Source: Paenibacillus cremeus (GTDB lineage Bacteria > Bacillota > Bacilli > Paenibacillales > NBRC-103111). Taken from it: a stretch of DNA of 61,470 bases. This document shows, one piece after another, positions 50,296 to 59,589 of the stretch; position 1 is the first letter of the stretch, and each line of letters opens with the position of its first letter. The position numbers and the translations under genes are program-made. The notes beneath the pieces were generated by a model. It saw only the letters and a program-made list of their open reading frames with translations, did not search any database and was not told where the DNA came from. The stretch covers positions 1-61,470 of the forward strand of contig NZ_VNJI01000047.1 in NCBI RefSeq assembly GCF_007786445.1, in the 5' to 3' direction.

Positions 50296-51394
50296 GGCCG
50301 GGCACCCCTTTGATTTTTGTAATGCCGTAGAGCACCATGGGAATCAGCATCCCGGCCGTCAGATCCGCCACGCTGGTGAAGGTGCCAAAGTCGCTTAATT
50401 CGGCCAAATTATCCGGAAAGAAGGCCAAAAAATAGATGAACGGCGTCAGGAAGAACACCACGGTCTTCGGGTTCCGCACTTTCACAAAGGCGTTCACGAT
50501 GGTAGCGCAAATATCAAGCGCCATGGCCGCCGAATTGAAAATCGTCATCAGCCAAATCGTAAAAAACAACGATTCGAGCCGTTCGATGATCGCGCCCGGG
50601 ACCTCGATTTCCTTTGCCAGCTCTACGGTCGGAAACGTCAGCTGGGCGGTCGCCTCAGCGGAGAAGGCGCCAACCACGAAAAGGAACAGCAGCAGGTACA
50701 GCACCATGGTGATACCAACGCCCCAAACGGTCGCCTGTGCGACCTTTTCGGTCCGATTCATCATCGCCGTATAGAACAGGATCACCTCGAACCCGAGATA
50801 AGAAAACACGCTTTCCTTGGTCCCCAGAGCGATCTCCTTCCAATGGCTGACCCCCATAGGCTTCAGATGCTCCCAATCAAAGGTATTGATATTCATCGCC
50901 AGCATGAGCAGAAAGACACCGAATACGATAGGATAAAACAGCAGATTGAGCCGAAGCAGCCCGATCCTCGTCCCGCAAACCCCATAGACTACGACCAAAG
51001 TGAAGACCAAACCGATGACCTCTACCGGCGTTACTTTGAACAAATACTGCTTCGACACCTCGGCCGCCCCGCGAATTTCATAGCTGGCAAAGCAGATGTA
51101 GGCCACGAGAAATAACGCCGCAAGCCCCAAAGCCATAGGCTTTCCCACTAACCTGGCTGAAAATTCCACATAGGTTTGCTGGGGAAAGGAAGCGGACAGC
51201 TTCGCCAAAATCCACGCGATTCCCATGGCAATCACTCCGCTGATCACGATACAGATCCATCCGTCCGAGGAGGGCACGGTGGTCGTCAGCCCCCGGGGCA
51301 GCGTCAGAATTCCTAGTCCGAGAATCATGGATGCGACTGAGAAAAACAGCTCCGTCGAGCTCATCTCCCGATCGCCGTACTCAAAACTTTTCAT
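50282..51394 (-). CDS. Spore germinant receptor permease-like subunit GerB, second copy
   Basis: From MKSFEYGDREMSSTELFFSV the protein has 370 residues with about ten membrane helices of the APC-like GerB fold. GVCGTRIGLLRLNLLFYPIV and SYLGFEVILFYTAMMN are shared with the neighbouring GerB. GerB subunits form the germinant-binding pocket. Its ATG overlaps the stop of the first gerB by four bases (ATGA). The two copies begin almost identically (MKSFEYGD) but diverge strongly in the helices, so they are an old duplication with probably different ligand pockets. Confidence 0.9.
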   Translation of the reverse strand: MKSFEYGDREMSSTELFFSVASMILGLGILTLPRGLTTTVPSSDGWICIVISGVIAMGIAWILAKLSASFPQQTYVEFSARLVGKPMALGLAALFLVAYICFASYEIRGAAEVSKQYLFKVTPVEVIGLVFTLVVVYGVCGTRIGLLRLNLLFYPIVFGVFLLMLAMNINTFDWEHLKPMGVSHWKEIALGTKESVFSYLGFEVILFYTAMMNRTEKVAQATVWGVGITMVLYLLLFLFVVGAFSAEATAQLTFPTVELAKEIEVPGAIIERLESLFFTIWLMTIFNSAAMALDICATIVNAFVKVRNPKTVVFFLTPFIYFLAFFPDNLAELSDFGTFTSVADLTAGMLIPMVLYGITKIKGVPGHGGN

Positions 51395-52509
51395 CCCCCC
51401 ACCTCCCGATGCATCAGCCTTCTCCATTTGGCGACCAACAGCAGCAGCGGAGGCACGGCAAAGGCGAGCGGCACCTGCAAATACGTATCGACCTGAATGA
51501 TGCGGAAGACGTCCTGCGTATTTTTGGGCAGCATCGCAATCAGAAAAATCAACGGCGCCATGCCCATGGCCGCCAGCTTTTTGTTCATCCGCGGAAACAG
51601 CGGCTCCACGGCCAGCAGCATCGCGTCGAACGCCATGGCTCCGGTATTGAAAATCGTCATCATCCAAATGACAAAAAACAGCACGTCGCCGCGCTCCACA
51701 ATCCCGCTTGTAATTTGCGCTTCTTTCATGACCTCAATGGCAGGGAACATTAGCTGTACCGGTGCCAGATGCCCCATTACACCCGAGACCATTACATAAC
51801 TGAATAAAGCGATGACGACGGTTAGGATCATTCCTTTTACAGCTGCTTTCGGAATTTTACTCGACTGCTTAACGTATTGACTGTACAGCAGCAAGATCTC
51901 GAAGCCGACGAAGAACAACGTTCCTTTTCCCGTAGCGGACCAGAAGCCGCCTTTCGTATCCGTGATCACAATCGGCTTGAGGTTGGCGAGGTCAAAGTTT
52001 TCCACGACAAACAGATGGGTGACGACCAGAATGAGCGAGTAAATGGGAAAAAAGAGCAAATTGAGCCGCACCAAGCCGACCCTCGAGCCGCATACCCCAT
52101 AAATGATGACCAGGAAAAACGAGAGCGCGGACACGAACATCGGGGTTTTCGGCAGCAAATACAGCCTTGTAATATCTCCTACAGCAGATACCTCGAAGGC
52201 CGTAATCAGCAAAAAATGAACCGCCATCGTCAAAGTAAGCACCAGTGCAGCGGGCTTCGATACGATCAGGGAGGCATAATCGAAAAACGAACGGCCGGGA
52301 AACCCGCTGGCCACCTTCGCAGCCAGCCAGGCCGCCAGCCCGGTGAGCACGCCGCCCAAGAGGATGGCCAGCACGCCGCCAAATGGGAACACCTTCTCAT
52401 TCAAGATCCGGGCGATCGTCAGAATGACCACGCCATGGATAAACGAAGGCAAGAGAATGAACAATTCCGTCGTTGTGACCTCTTGATCGCCGTATTCAAA
52501 TGATTTCAC
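51391..52509 (-). CDS. Spore germinant receptor permease-like subunit GerB, first copy
   Basis: The 372-residue protein starts at GTG (52509; AGGGGTGA before), which overlaps the gerA stop by four bases. It has about ten membrane helices. GVCGSRVGLVRLNLLFFPIY and FVGFEILLLYSQYVKQS align with the second gerB. Compared with typical GerB proteins the first helix is unusual: LLPSFIHGVVILTIARILNE lacks the small-residue IGxGIL-type break seen in most family members, whereas the second copy keeps GLGILTLP. Confidence 0.9.
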   Translation of the reverse strand: MKSFEYGDQEVTTTELFILLPSFIHGVVILTIARILNEKVFPFGGVLAILLGGVLTGLAAWLAAKVASGFPGRSFFDYASLIVSKPAALVLTLTMAVHFLLITAFEVSAVGDITRLYLLPKTPMFVSALSFFLVIIYGVCGSRVGLVRLNLLFFPIYSLILVVTHLFVVENFDLANLKPIVITDTKGGFWSATGKGTLFFVGFEILLLYSQYVKQSSKIPKAAVKGMILTVVIALFSYVMVSGVMGHLAPVQLMFPAIEVMKEAQITSGIVERGDVLFFVIWMMTIFNTGAMAFDAMLLAVEPLFPRMNKKLAAMGMAPLIFLIAMLPKNTQDVFRIIQVDTYLQVPLAFAVPPLLLLVAKWRRLMHREVGG

Positions 52510-54089
52510 TGGGTCGAGTCACCCCTTGTATTCATTCGAACCTTATCGTCCGTCTGCAGCATTTGCGGGCGTCTCGTAAGCATGGTGACCGGAGCCCGGA
52601 TCACGAGATCCTTCCAATCCTTCTTCAAGTACGGCGCAAACGGAGTAAGGAACGGGACACCAAAGCTCTTGAGATTCACCAGATGAATATTGATCATGAT
52701 ATACGCCAGGACGATGCCGAACAGCCCAAAGACGGCGGCCAGCATCATAATTCCAAAACGGAGGATGCGCAGCGAGATCGCAAACGTATAGGAAGGGAGC
52801 GCGAAGGAAGCAATCGCCGTAATCGAGACGACGATGACCATGATCGGACTAACGATGCCTGCCGATACGGCCGCTTCGCCGATGACCAGACCGCCGACGA
52901 TACCGATGGTTTGCCCGATCGGCTTCGGCAGCCGAACCCCTGCCTCCCGCAGCACCTCCAGCGTCACTTCCATCAGCACTGCTTCGATGACCCCCGGAAA
53001 CGGAACCCCTTCCCGGCTGCCGGCAATCGAGAACGCCAGCTTCGAGGGAATCATACCCTGGTGGAATTCAACCAAAGCGATATAGAGCGCCGGCAGGAAC
53101 GTGGCGATAAACGCCGCAATCATCCGCAGCACCCGCATCAAGGTCGCGATAATCCAGTGGTGATAATAGTCCTCGGGCGATTGAACGAGCGCCGTAATGG
53201 TGAGCGGAAGCGTAAGCCCGAAGGGTGTGCCGTCCACCAGAATCGCTACCCCTCCCTGAACGAGGGAGGCTGAGGTTCGATCCGGACGCTCCGTGCTTTG
53301 GAGCTGCGGGAACGGGCTCATGAAGCTGTCCATAATCCACTGCTCGATCATGCCGGAATCTTCCGTATCGTCCAGATCAATGGTATCGACCCGGCGCTTC
53401 GCTTCCTTGACCAGCTCAGGATTGACGATCCCCTCGATATAGCAGATGACGATATCCTTCTTCGCCCTGCGCCCAATCTTCACGGTGTCAAAGCGCAGAT
53501 TCGGATCCTTCAGCCGACGCCGGATCGCCGCCGTGTTGCTCCGCAAATCCTCCGTAAACCCGTCGCGGGGACCGCGGATCAGCTGCTCGGTGACCGGCTC
53601 CTGAATGGCGCGGCTTTTCCAGCCTTGGCTGCTGAGGGTCAGCGCCTGATGGGAGCCGCTAACGAACAGCGCGGCATTGCCCGACATGACCTCCAGCATC
53701 AGCTCGTCCATCGTAGTCGCTTTCAAAATATCCGTGACGGACAGCACCTCTTGCTGCAGCATCTGCAGCAGCTGGTCCCCGTCTTCGGGAAGCTCCTTGT
53801 GCTGCTGCCATTCACCCGACAGCATCACCCGAAGCACTTCTTCATTCAGCACCTTACGGTCGAACAAGCCGTCAATGGCCACTAGCGCGCAGGGATGCTT
53901 CAGAGGGCCGATCGTAAACTCGCGCAGAATCAGATCGGAGGGTGAGCCCAGCAGCTGCTGGATATAGGCGATGTTGCTTTGCACCGAGGGCTCAATTCTT
54001 CGCCCCGAGTCGATGACCTGCTGCGCGGACGCTTCGCCCTGCTGCGTTCGCCCTTTGCTGCGATTGCGTTGTACCAGAAACCGGAACAT
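52506..54089 (-). CDS. Spore germinant receptor subunit GerA
   Basis: The 527-residue A subunit has a long N-terminal cytoplasmic region (about 1-285), then five to six membrane helices, with the family blocks LVQGGVAILVDGTPFGLTLP, YYHHWIIATLMRVLRMIAAF and LREAGVRLPKPIGQTIGIVG. It is the first gene of gerA-gerB-gerB-gerC plus micropeptide. AAAGGCGG is 9 bases before the ATG. About 50 bases upstream GCATAA and GAATAAT, 16 bases apart, loosely resemble a sigma-G promoter, as expected for forespore genes. Confidence 0.93.
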   Translation of the reverse strand: MFRFLVQRNRSKGRTQQGEASAQQVIDSGRRIEPSVQSNIAYIQQLLGSPSDLILREFTIGPLKHPCALVAIDGLFDRKVLNEEVLRVMLSGEWQQHKELPEDGDQLLQMLQQEVLSVTDILKATTMDELMLEVMSGNAALFVSGSHQALTLSSQGWKSRAIQEPVTEQLIRGPRDGFTEDLRSNTAAIRRRLKDPNLRFDTVKIGRRAKKDIVICYIEGIVNPELVKEAKRRVDTIDLDDTEDSGMIEQWIMDSFMSPFPQLQSTERPDRTSASLVQGGVAILVDGTPFGLTLPLTITALVQSPEDYYHHWIIATLMRVLRMIAAFIATFLPALYIALVEFHQGMIPSKLAFSIAGSREGVPFPGVIEAVLMEVTLEVLREAGVRLPKPIGQTIGIVGGLVIGEAAVSAGIVSPIMVIVVSITAIASFALPSYTFAISLRILRFGIMMLAAVFGLFGIVLAYIMINIHLVNLKSFGVPFLTPFAPYLKKDWKDLVIRAPVTMLTRRPQMLQTDDKVRMNTRGDSTQ

Positions 54090-54173
54090 GCCTCAGCGCC
54101 GCCTTTCCCTTTAACATCTCGTGGAAATTATTCCATAGATGAGCAGTTTTTATGCGGCAGGCCTCGGGAAGCA

Positions 54174-54206
54174 CAAAGAAACCCGGTCAATGACCGGGTT
54201 TCTTTG
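54174..54206. terminator. Strong bidirectional hairpin terminator
   Basis: CAAAGAAACCCGGTCA (54174-54189) pairs perfectly with TGACCGGGTTTCTTTG (54191-54206). It ends the oxidoreductase operon on the minus strand. Confidence 0.88.
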
Positions 54207-54217
54207 CATGATTATTT

Positions 54218-55480
54218 TTAGCGGCGGCCCCGAATTTCCGCCACAAAATCGCTCATCGTCACCGTCTCCCCCGTGACCCGGGAATGCTCCGCCGCGAAGG
54301 CAATCATATGGCTGCTAGCCGATTCCATAGCCGAGGTTTTCACTGATGCGGGTTCGTTCTTTCGCACCAGCTGGACAAAATTTTGCATGATCAGCGTATC
54401 CGCCCCGCCATGGCCGCCCTCCACTACCTCCGGGTAGATCAACTCCCGCTTGCCGGAGAAATGAATGACCTCGATCTCCCCGCGCTTATGATGCCCCCGA
54501 ATTTCCCCGCGGGTCCCCATGAGCTTGAAGGTTCGGCTCGTCTCCTGCGTAAACGCCGTCATGGTGAAGGCAGCGGTAATCTCGTTATCGAACAGCAGAT
54601 TGACCACCTGATGGTCCACTACGTCGTTATCACAGCGGTATACGCAGCGTCCGTAAGGCCCCTCCAAGAGCGCCTTCATCCGCAGCTCCAGCTTCGGCTC
54701 CAAGGTCACGACGTTTTGCGGCCAGCCGCTTTTCTCATTGTAGTACCATTTGAGCGCGGAATACGGGCATTCGTGCTCCACCTTGCAGCCGTCCGTACAT
54801 CGGGCTGTGGAGCCCTCAGGGGCATTGGCTTCATTGAAGTAGCTCAAGCTGCCGAAGGAGGACACCTTGACGCAGCGGCCGCCCGCAAGCCACTGCAGCA
54901 GATCCATGTCGTGACAGGACTTGGCCAAAATCATCGGACTCGTCTCCGCGGAGTTGCGCCAATTGCCCCGCACAAAGCTGTGCGCCTGATGCCAGAAGCC
55001 GACATTCTCGTTCCACTGAATCGTCATCAGCCTGCCGATCGCTCCGTCATCCAGCAGCTGCTTCACGGTGCTATAATAATGGTCATATCGGCACACGTGA
55101 CAAACCGCCAGCAGGCAGCCGAGACGTTCGGCTTGCTCCGCCATTTGCAGCGCTTCGAGAGGGTCGGGCGACATCGGCTTCTCCAGCAAAATGTGGTACC
55201 CCAGCTCCATCGCCTTCATCGCCGCAGCATAATGCTGTGCATCCTGATGGCAGATCAGGAGGGAATCGCTCAGCCTCGGCTGCGCGAACAGCTCCTCCTC
55301 CGACTCGAACTGCGCGCTCTCCGGAATGCCATGCTGCTTCGCGAACGCCCGTCTCCGCTCCTCGTTCGGATCGGCCACCGCTACGAATCGGATTTCATGG
55401 GGGCGCTTCAAAGCATACGTACCATAGGCATGCATTCCCCGATGGCCGGCGCCAATTAATGCGGCTGTGATCATCTGCAT
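54218..55480 (-). CDS. Gfo/Idh/MocA-family sugar oxidoreductase
   Basis: The 420-residue protein has an N-terminal Rossmann fold (ALIGAGHRG), the family EKP motif in HILLEKPMS (substrate Lys) and a C-terminal alpha/beta domain with SCHDMDLLQWLAGG. A small Cys cluster (ARCTDGCKVEHECPYS) is extra and could bind metal. Such enzymes oxidise or reduce sugars, or cleave glycosidic bonds by an NAD-dependent route. It follows the heparinase-like gene by 21 bases and probably acts on its products. AAAGGAG lies close before tandem ATG codons; the first is used. Confidence 0.9.
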   Translation of the reverse strand: MQMITAALIGAGHRGMHAYGTYALKRPHEIRFVAVADPNEERRRAFAKQHGIPESAQFESEEELFAQPRLSDSLLICHQDAQHYAAAMKAMELGYHILLEKPMSPDPLEALQMAEQAERLGCLLAVCHVCRYDHYYSTVKQLLDDGAIGRLMTIQWNENVGFWHQAHSFVRGNWRNSAETSPMILAKSCHDMDLLQWLAGGRCVKVSSFGSLSYFNEANAPEGSTARCTDGCKVEHECPYSALKWYYNEKSGWPQNVVTLEPKLELRMKALLEGPYGRCVYRCDNDVVDHQVVNLLFDNEITAAFTMTAFTQETSRTFKLMGTRGEIRGHHKRGEIEVIHFSGKRELIYPEVVEGGHGGADTLIMQNFVQLVRKNEPASVKTSAMESASSHMIAFAAEHSRVTGETVTMSDFVAEIRGRR

Positions 55481-55501
55481 TTTCTCCTTTGGATTATGAC
55501 C

Positions 55502-57355
55502 TCAATTCGTCAATCGGCAAGCAAATTGAAAGCGGCAGACCACTTCCGGAGCTGGAGCTGATGCCTTTTGCTGCAGGCGCACCCGGTATACCGTGACCGG
55601 CATCGAGCTGTGCTTATGCGTAGGAATGGCCTCGATGGCCGCATCGAACTCCGAAGCCTCGTAGCTCAGCGTTACTTCCCCACGCGCTCCCTGCCAGAGC
55701 ACCTGCCCAGGCGCCCCTAGCTTCGGCTCATGGTAGCTGATGAACACCTCTTCAATCGCCCGGCCTCCATCAGCAAAAGTAACCGCATCCGTCAGCGACA
55801 GCACCGCACCTGCCTGCTCCACCTTCCACTCGAAGGCGCGGATGAGCGAGCGAAGCCCCGCTTCCGCAGGATACGCCCCGGCGAGCTCCAGCTCGTAGTG
55901 GAGCGTCCCCTCGGACTGCTCCCGGCGAAGGAGGCGCGCGGCATGCTGACGCCCGGCCGCCTGAGGCAGGCCGCCAACGATCGGCACGGAATGCCCTTCC
56001 GAGGCATTATGTAAATACGTATAGCGCTGGGCGCCAAAATATCCCTTCGTGTACACCCCTGCTCCCAAGTCGGCCAGCAAGCTGTCGCCCGCGATATGCA
56101 GGATGAAGTGTCCGAGGTCATTGTGGTTATGCGGCTCCGCATTGTGTCCGCCCTTGGCGGCGAAGGCCAGCATGCCCCCTGCGGCTAACTGCTTGTCCAC
56201 GATCCAGTCCGTCTCGGGGAAATAGAACGTGCCCACCGCCGCCGGCTTTCGCAGCAGCGCCGGATCGGTCCAGAGCAGGCTTCGCACGTTGGCCGCAAAG
56301 CGGTAGCAGTGATCGGCATGCAGCGACGGCACCCGGGTCATCTCCGGCAGCTGCTGCCCAATCCGATGGTGCAGCCGGCTGTGCAGCCCCGGATAAGGCT
56401 CGTGCCGCTGGCTGGAGTCCGAGAAGTTGACGTACACCGGCGCCGTCAGCGCAGCCGCCGAAGGGAACGAGGCGATAGCGCGAAGCTTTTCACCCTGCAG
56501 CAGATCAATAGCGCCCTCCGTCAGCTCATACAGCATTTCGGAGAAATACACATAGTAGCCGAAGCCGTAATTCCAGTAGCCAATCCCTTCCGAGCAGCAG
56601 CCGTCCTCGCCATAGCCTTGCAGGAAGCAGCCCATCGCGCGAAGCAGCCGGTCCAGCATCCCGGACAGACGCTCAGCGTCCTCCACCAGCAGCATCGCCG
56701 CCATCCCGACGCTACCTGCACAAACCGCCGACCAATTGTGCGTCTGCGACTCCCAGCCAAAGTGGTACGGCGTATCGAAGATCGGCTTGAAAATGCGGCG
56801 CTCCACTTCCTCCCGGATGCGAAGCTCCACCCAAGGGTGCAGTCGCTCGCCGACCAGATAAAGCGTTTCCGCTAATGCGTGCGCGGTTTCCGCAGCGAAC
56901 AAATCGACCGTATGCTCCGGCGCGACGCGTGCGCTTCGAACGCTCTCCATCGTGGACGGAAGGTGCGCAGGAAGCGACCAGGAATATTCGCCGCAGATGT
57001 CCCAGATCAAATTTTCCAGCGTGACGACAAACTCCTGCGTTTCATCCGCCAAAGTAGCCAGCGCAAGCGCTAACAATCTTCCTCTGCGCTCAAAATACGG
57101 CGTCTCATATTCCTTCCTCGTGCCCGTCGTGGAGAACAGGTGAAACAGCTCGAACGGCAGCTGCGGCACCGGCTCTGTCTTGGCCCGCACCGCTTCTTCG
57201 CGGACTTCAGCAATGTAGGCTTCGAGGCATGGCTGGCTTAGCCGCGCGCGAAGCGCTTCCTTGTCGAGGGAAGCCCCTAATAAAGTGGTTGACTTTGGCT
57301 TTTTTTGCACAGCAAAAACGGCTTTGCGAAGCTCATGGAAAGTACAGCTGATCAT
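55502..57355 (-). CDS. Heparinase II/III-family protein
   Basis: The 617-residue protein has an alpha-toroid N-terminal half with NWSAVCAGSVGMAAMLLVED and YGEDGCCSEGIGYWNYGFGYY. A beta-sandwich C-terminal half follows with the conserved EPHNHNDLGHFILHIAGDSL (catalytic-region His and Asn). These features mark Hepar_II_III polysaccharide lyases acting on uronic acid glycans such as heparin, heparan or alginate. No signal peptide is seen, so it would cleave imported oligosaccharides. It is first in a two-gene operon with the Gfo/Idh/MocA oxidoreductase. Confidence 0.9.
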   Translation of the reverse strand: MISCTFHELRKAVFAVQKKPKSTTLLGASLDKEALRARLSQPCLEAYIAEVREEAVRAKTEPVPQLPFELFHLFSTTGTRKEYETPYFERRGRLLALALATLADETQEFVVTLENLIWDICGEYSWSLPAHLPSTMESVRSARVAPEHTVDLFAAETAHALAETLYLVGERLHPWVELRIREEVERRIFKPIFDTPYHFGWESQTHNWSAVCAGSVGMAAMLLVEDAERLSGMLDRLLRAMGCFLQGYGEDGCCSEGIGYWNYGFGYYVYFSEMLYELTEGAIDLLQGEKLRAIASFPSAAALTAPVYVNFSDSSQRHEPYPGLHSRLHHRIGQQLPEMTRVPSLHADHCYRFAANVRSLLWTDPALLRKPAAVGTFYFPETDWIVDKQLAAGGMLAFAAKGGHNAEPHNHNDLGHFILHIAGDSLLADLGAGVYTKGYFGAQRYTYLHNASEGHSVPIVGGLPQAAGRQHAARLLRREQSEGTLHYELELAGAYPAEAGLRSLIRAFEWKVEQAGAVLSLTDAVTFADGGRAIEEVFISYHEPKLGAPGQVLWQGARGEVTLSYEASEFDAAIEAIPTHKHSSMPVTVYRVRLQQKASAPAPEVVCRFQFACRLTN

Positions 57356-57436
57356 TGAAGTGAATCTCCTTTCAGATCGCTTATGCTCTCCCCTACTTCG
57401 CCAAGCCGCCTGCCAGTTCCTTGTGCATAACCATTT

Positions 57437-58579
57437 TTATCGTTTGCTGCGTGAGATCGGCGTCAGGGTGTCGATTTTCCATGGGGACCCCTCACCGCTT
57501 CGTTTCAGTGTAAAAGTAAACACCTGCTTCTCCGGCCGCTGATCCTCAAACGTCAGCACTACCTCCACCGGCACCTCAGCAGTCAGCTCGCTGCCTACCT
57601 CCCGCACGCGCGGCCGATTCGGTTTCACCGTCTTCAGCCGGTTTAAACCGCTCAAATAGAACTGCAGCTGCGGATTCGTCAGATCGCTGAAGGTGCGCCG
57701 CAATAGCTCCGGGTCCTGCTGGTTCAGCGCGATAAAGAAGCTGTCGATCACCTCGTACGGCGATGCTTTGGCATACACCTCGTCCAACCGCCCGGCCGCT
57801 TTGTGGATCATCAATTGGTGGTCCGGATCAATATTCCCCGAGCCATGCGTCGTACTCCCCAGAAAATGGATGCAGAAGTGGCCGGAGAAATCATTATCCG
57901 GAATCCCGTCGCCGCCATGCGGCATCCCATGCATCGAGCCTGCAATCACATGACCGTCCTTCTCGACCAGTACGGCGCGCCGCTTCCAGCTCCATTTGCC
58001 ATGGTAAATCTCCTTCATAATAGCCGTATCTGCTTTCGTGAGCGGCTGCATGTCCGCATGATGGCTGCCAGCTCTTCGCTGCACCTGAAACGACAAGCCC
58101 GTCTCCAAATCCGTCACCTGACTCACCGATTTCATACCGATGATCTGCTTCACCTCCGTCCAAGGCAGCATCTCCCCGTAATGCGCTCTATAAGCCGTTT
58201 GGATGTAGATCGCCAGCGTTTGTTTGGCCGCTTCCGGCAGACGAATCACTTGCTTATGCTCCATATCATATAAATCCAGCTTTGCTGTCTCCACTTCGTA
58301 CCACGTTTGGGTGCGTCCTTCCCGTATGGACAACCGGATATTGCTTGCCACTTTCGCTGCCGGGTCTGCCGGCACAGGCTTCGTGCTCCGCAGCTTACGC
58401 TCCCACTCCGGTGAGGCAATGCGCAGCTCCGTCTGCATCTGCGCTTCTTCCGAAGCCCGCACGATCAGCCGGATGTCCGCTCCCTCGTTCGCATTCTTCC
58501 TCGGCTTCGCCGTCACCGGCGTAGCGACATTTGAGATGCACAGCAGCATGAGCAGGCTGAGCAGGCACCATTTTTTCAT
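57437..58579 (-). CDS. Exported protein with HGMPHGG / GHFCIHF motif, function unknown
   Basis: From MKKWCLLSLLMLLCISNVAT the protein has 380 residues and a Sec signal peptide. The middle (about 190-275) carries HADMQPLTKADTAIMKEIYH, then HGMPHGGDGIPDNDF and GHFCIHFLGSTTHG, rich in His with one Cys. This His...Cys...His pattern recalls L,D-transpeptidase-like active sites (HG...SHGC) but is not a clear match. The C-terminal 100 residues resemble an NTF2/lumazine-like exported domain. The ribosome site is weak (GGTGAA). It is divergent from the polysaccharide deacetylase gene. Confidence 0.65.
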   Translation of the reverse strand: MKKWCLLSLLMLLCISNVATPVTAKPRKNANEGADIRLIVRASEEAQMQTELRIASPEWERKLRSTKPVPADPAAKVASNIRLSIREGRTQTWYEVETAKLDLYDMEHKQVIRLPEAAKQTLAIYIQTAYRAHYGEMLPWTEVKQIIGMKSVSQVTDLETGLSFQVQRRAGSHHADMQPLTKADTAIMKEIYHGKWSWKRRAVLVEKDGHVIAGSMHGMPHGGDGIPDNDFSGHFCIHFLGSTTHGSGNIDPDHQLMIHKAAGRLDEVYAKASPYEVIDSFFIALNQQDPELLRRTFSDLTNPQLQFYLSGLNRLKTVKPNRPRVREVGSELTAEVPVEVVLTFEDQRPEKQVFTFTLKRSGEGSPWKIDTLTPISRSKR

Positions 58580-58738
58580 CGTCGGTTCACCATACCTTCG
58601 GATAGATACTATGACTGTTTTAGAATGGCTTGGCCCCATCGCCCCCATGCTAGGAAAAAGGTTGTAATTAGTACGGAACATAATTCCTGCGGTAACGGCT
58701 ATCCTAACAAGGCAGATTGTACTCAGGAGGTTTGCCGT

Positions 58739-59485
58739 ATGCGTAAGCTGGTCATTTGTACCGTATGGGTCCTCTGTGCGGGCTTGCTGTTACTCCAGAG
58801 CCCCGCAGCCGCTGGACCGAAAAAAGGAAGAGGCTACTACGAGAGCCGCGGTGAGGTGGTGTGGGAGGTGCCGACCGAAGAAAAAGTGATCGCCCTCACC
58901 TTCGACGATGGCCCTGATCCGGCCGATACGCCGCAAATTCTCGATTTGCTGCATCAGTACGGCGCGAAGGCGACGTTTTTTGTCATCGGAAACAAAGTGG
59001 AGCGCTATCCGGCCATCGTGAAACGCGAGCTGGATGAAGGGCACGAGCTGGCCAACCATACGTACAGCCACACCTATTTTGGCAAAAATGTTTCCGCCAC
59101 GAAGCTCAAGCAAGACCTGATCCGTACGGAAAATGTCGTGTTTGCCGCAACCGGCCAAAACTGTCACCTGTTCCGCCCACCGGGAGGCTTTTATAACGAC
59201 ACGCTCATTCACACGGCCCGGGAAGGCGGCTACACCGTCGTGATGTGGTCGTGGCATCAGGATACGAAGGACTGGAACACACCCGGCGTGCAGAAAATCA
59301 TCAACAAAGTGTTGAACAATACGCGTAACGGCGACATCGTGCTGTTCCACGACTACGTCGAAGGCAAGACGCAGACCATCGAAGCGCTGAAAACGATCCT
59401 GCCCGAGCTGCAGCAGCGCGGGTACCGTTTCGTAACGGTTTCGGAGCTCCTCACCTACAGCAAGCTGGAGGCCGTGGAAAAATAA
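58739..59485 (+). CDS. Secreted polysaccharide deacetylase (NodB domain)
   Basis: From MRKLVICTVWVLCAGLLLLQ (CAGGAGG 8 bases before) the protein has 248 residues. A signal peptide is followed by a complete NodB domain: TFDDGPD (catalytic Asp and metal Asp), the metal His pair in HTYSH, RPPGG, and LFHDY. CE4 enzymes of this size deacetylate peptidoglycan or chitin-like polymers; PdaA/PdaB-type proteins act in spore cortex formation. Which polymer is used here is not evident. It stands alone, divergent from the gene at 57437. Confidence 0.9.
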   Translation: MRKLVICTVWVLCAGLLLLQSPAAAGPKKGRGYYESRGEVVWEVPTEEKVIALTFDDGPDPADTPQILDLLHQYGAKATFFVIGNKVERYPAIVKRELDEGHELANHTYSHTYFGKNVSATKLKQDLIRTENVVFAATGQNCHLFRPPGGFYNDTLIHTAREGGYTVVMWSWHQDTKDWNTPGVQKIINKVLNNTRNGDIVLFHDYVEGKTQTIEALKTILPELQQRGYRFVTVSELLTYSKLEAVEK

Positions 59486-59589
59486 CCTTTCTTTTTCCCG
59501 CGCTCGGGACATCTACCTATAAACCTTAGCCCTCTTTCCTCATAAGATGAGATAGACCGGTATCTATGGGAAAGAAGGGGATGTCTCAC

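Noticed and set aside
54383..55459. 358-codon plus-strand open frame opposite the Gfo/Idh/MocA gene
   Set aside because: Antisense shadow; no ribosome site and no motif.
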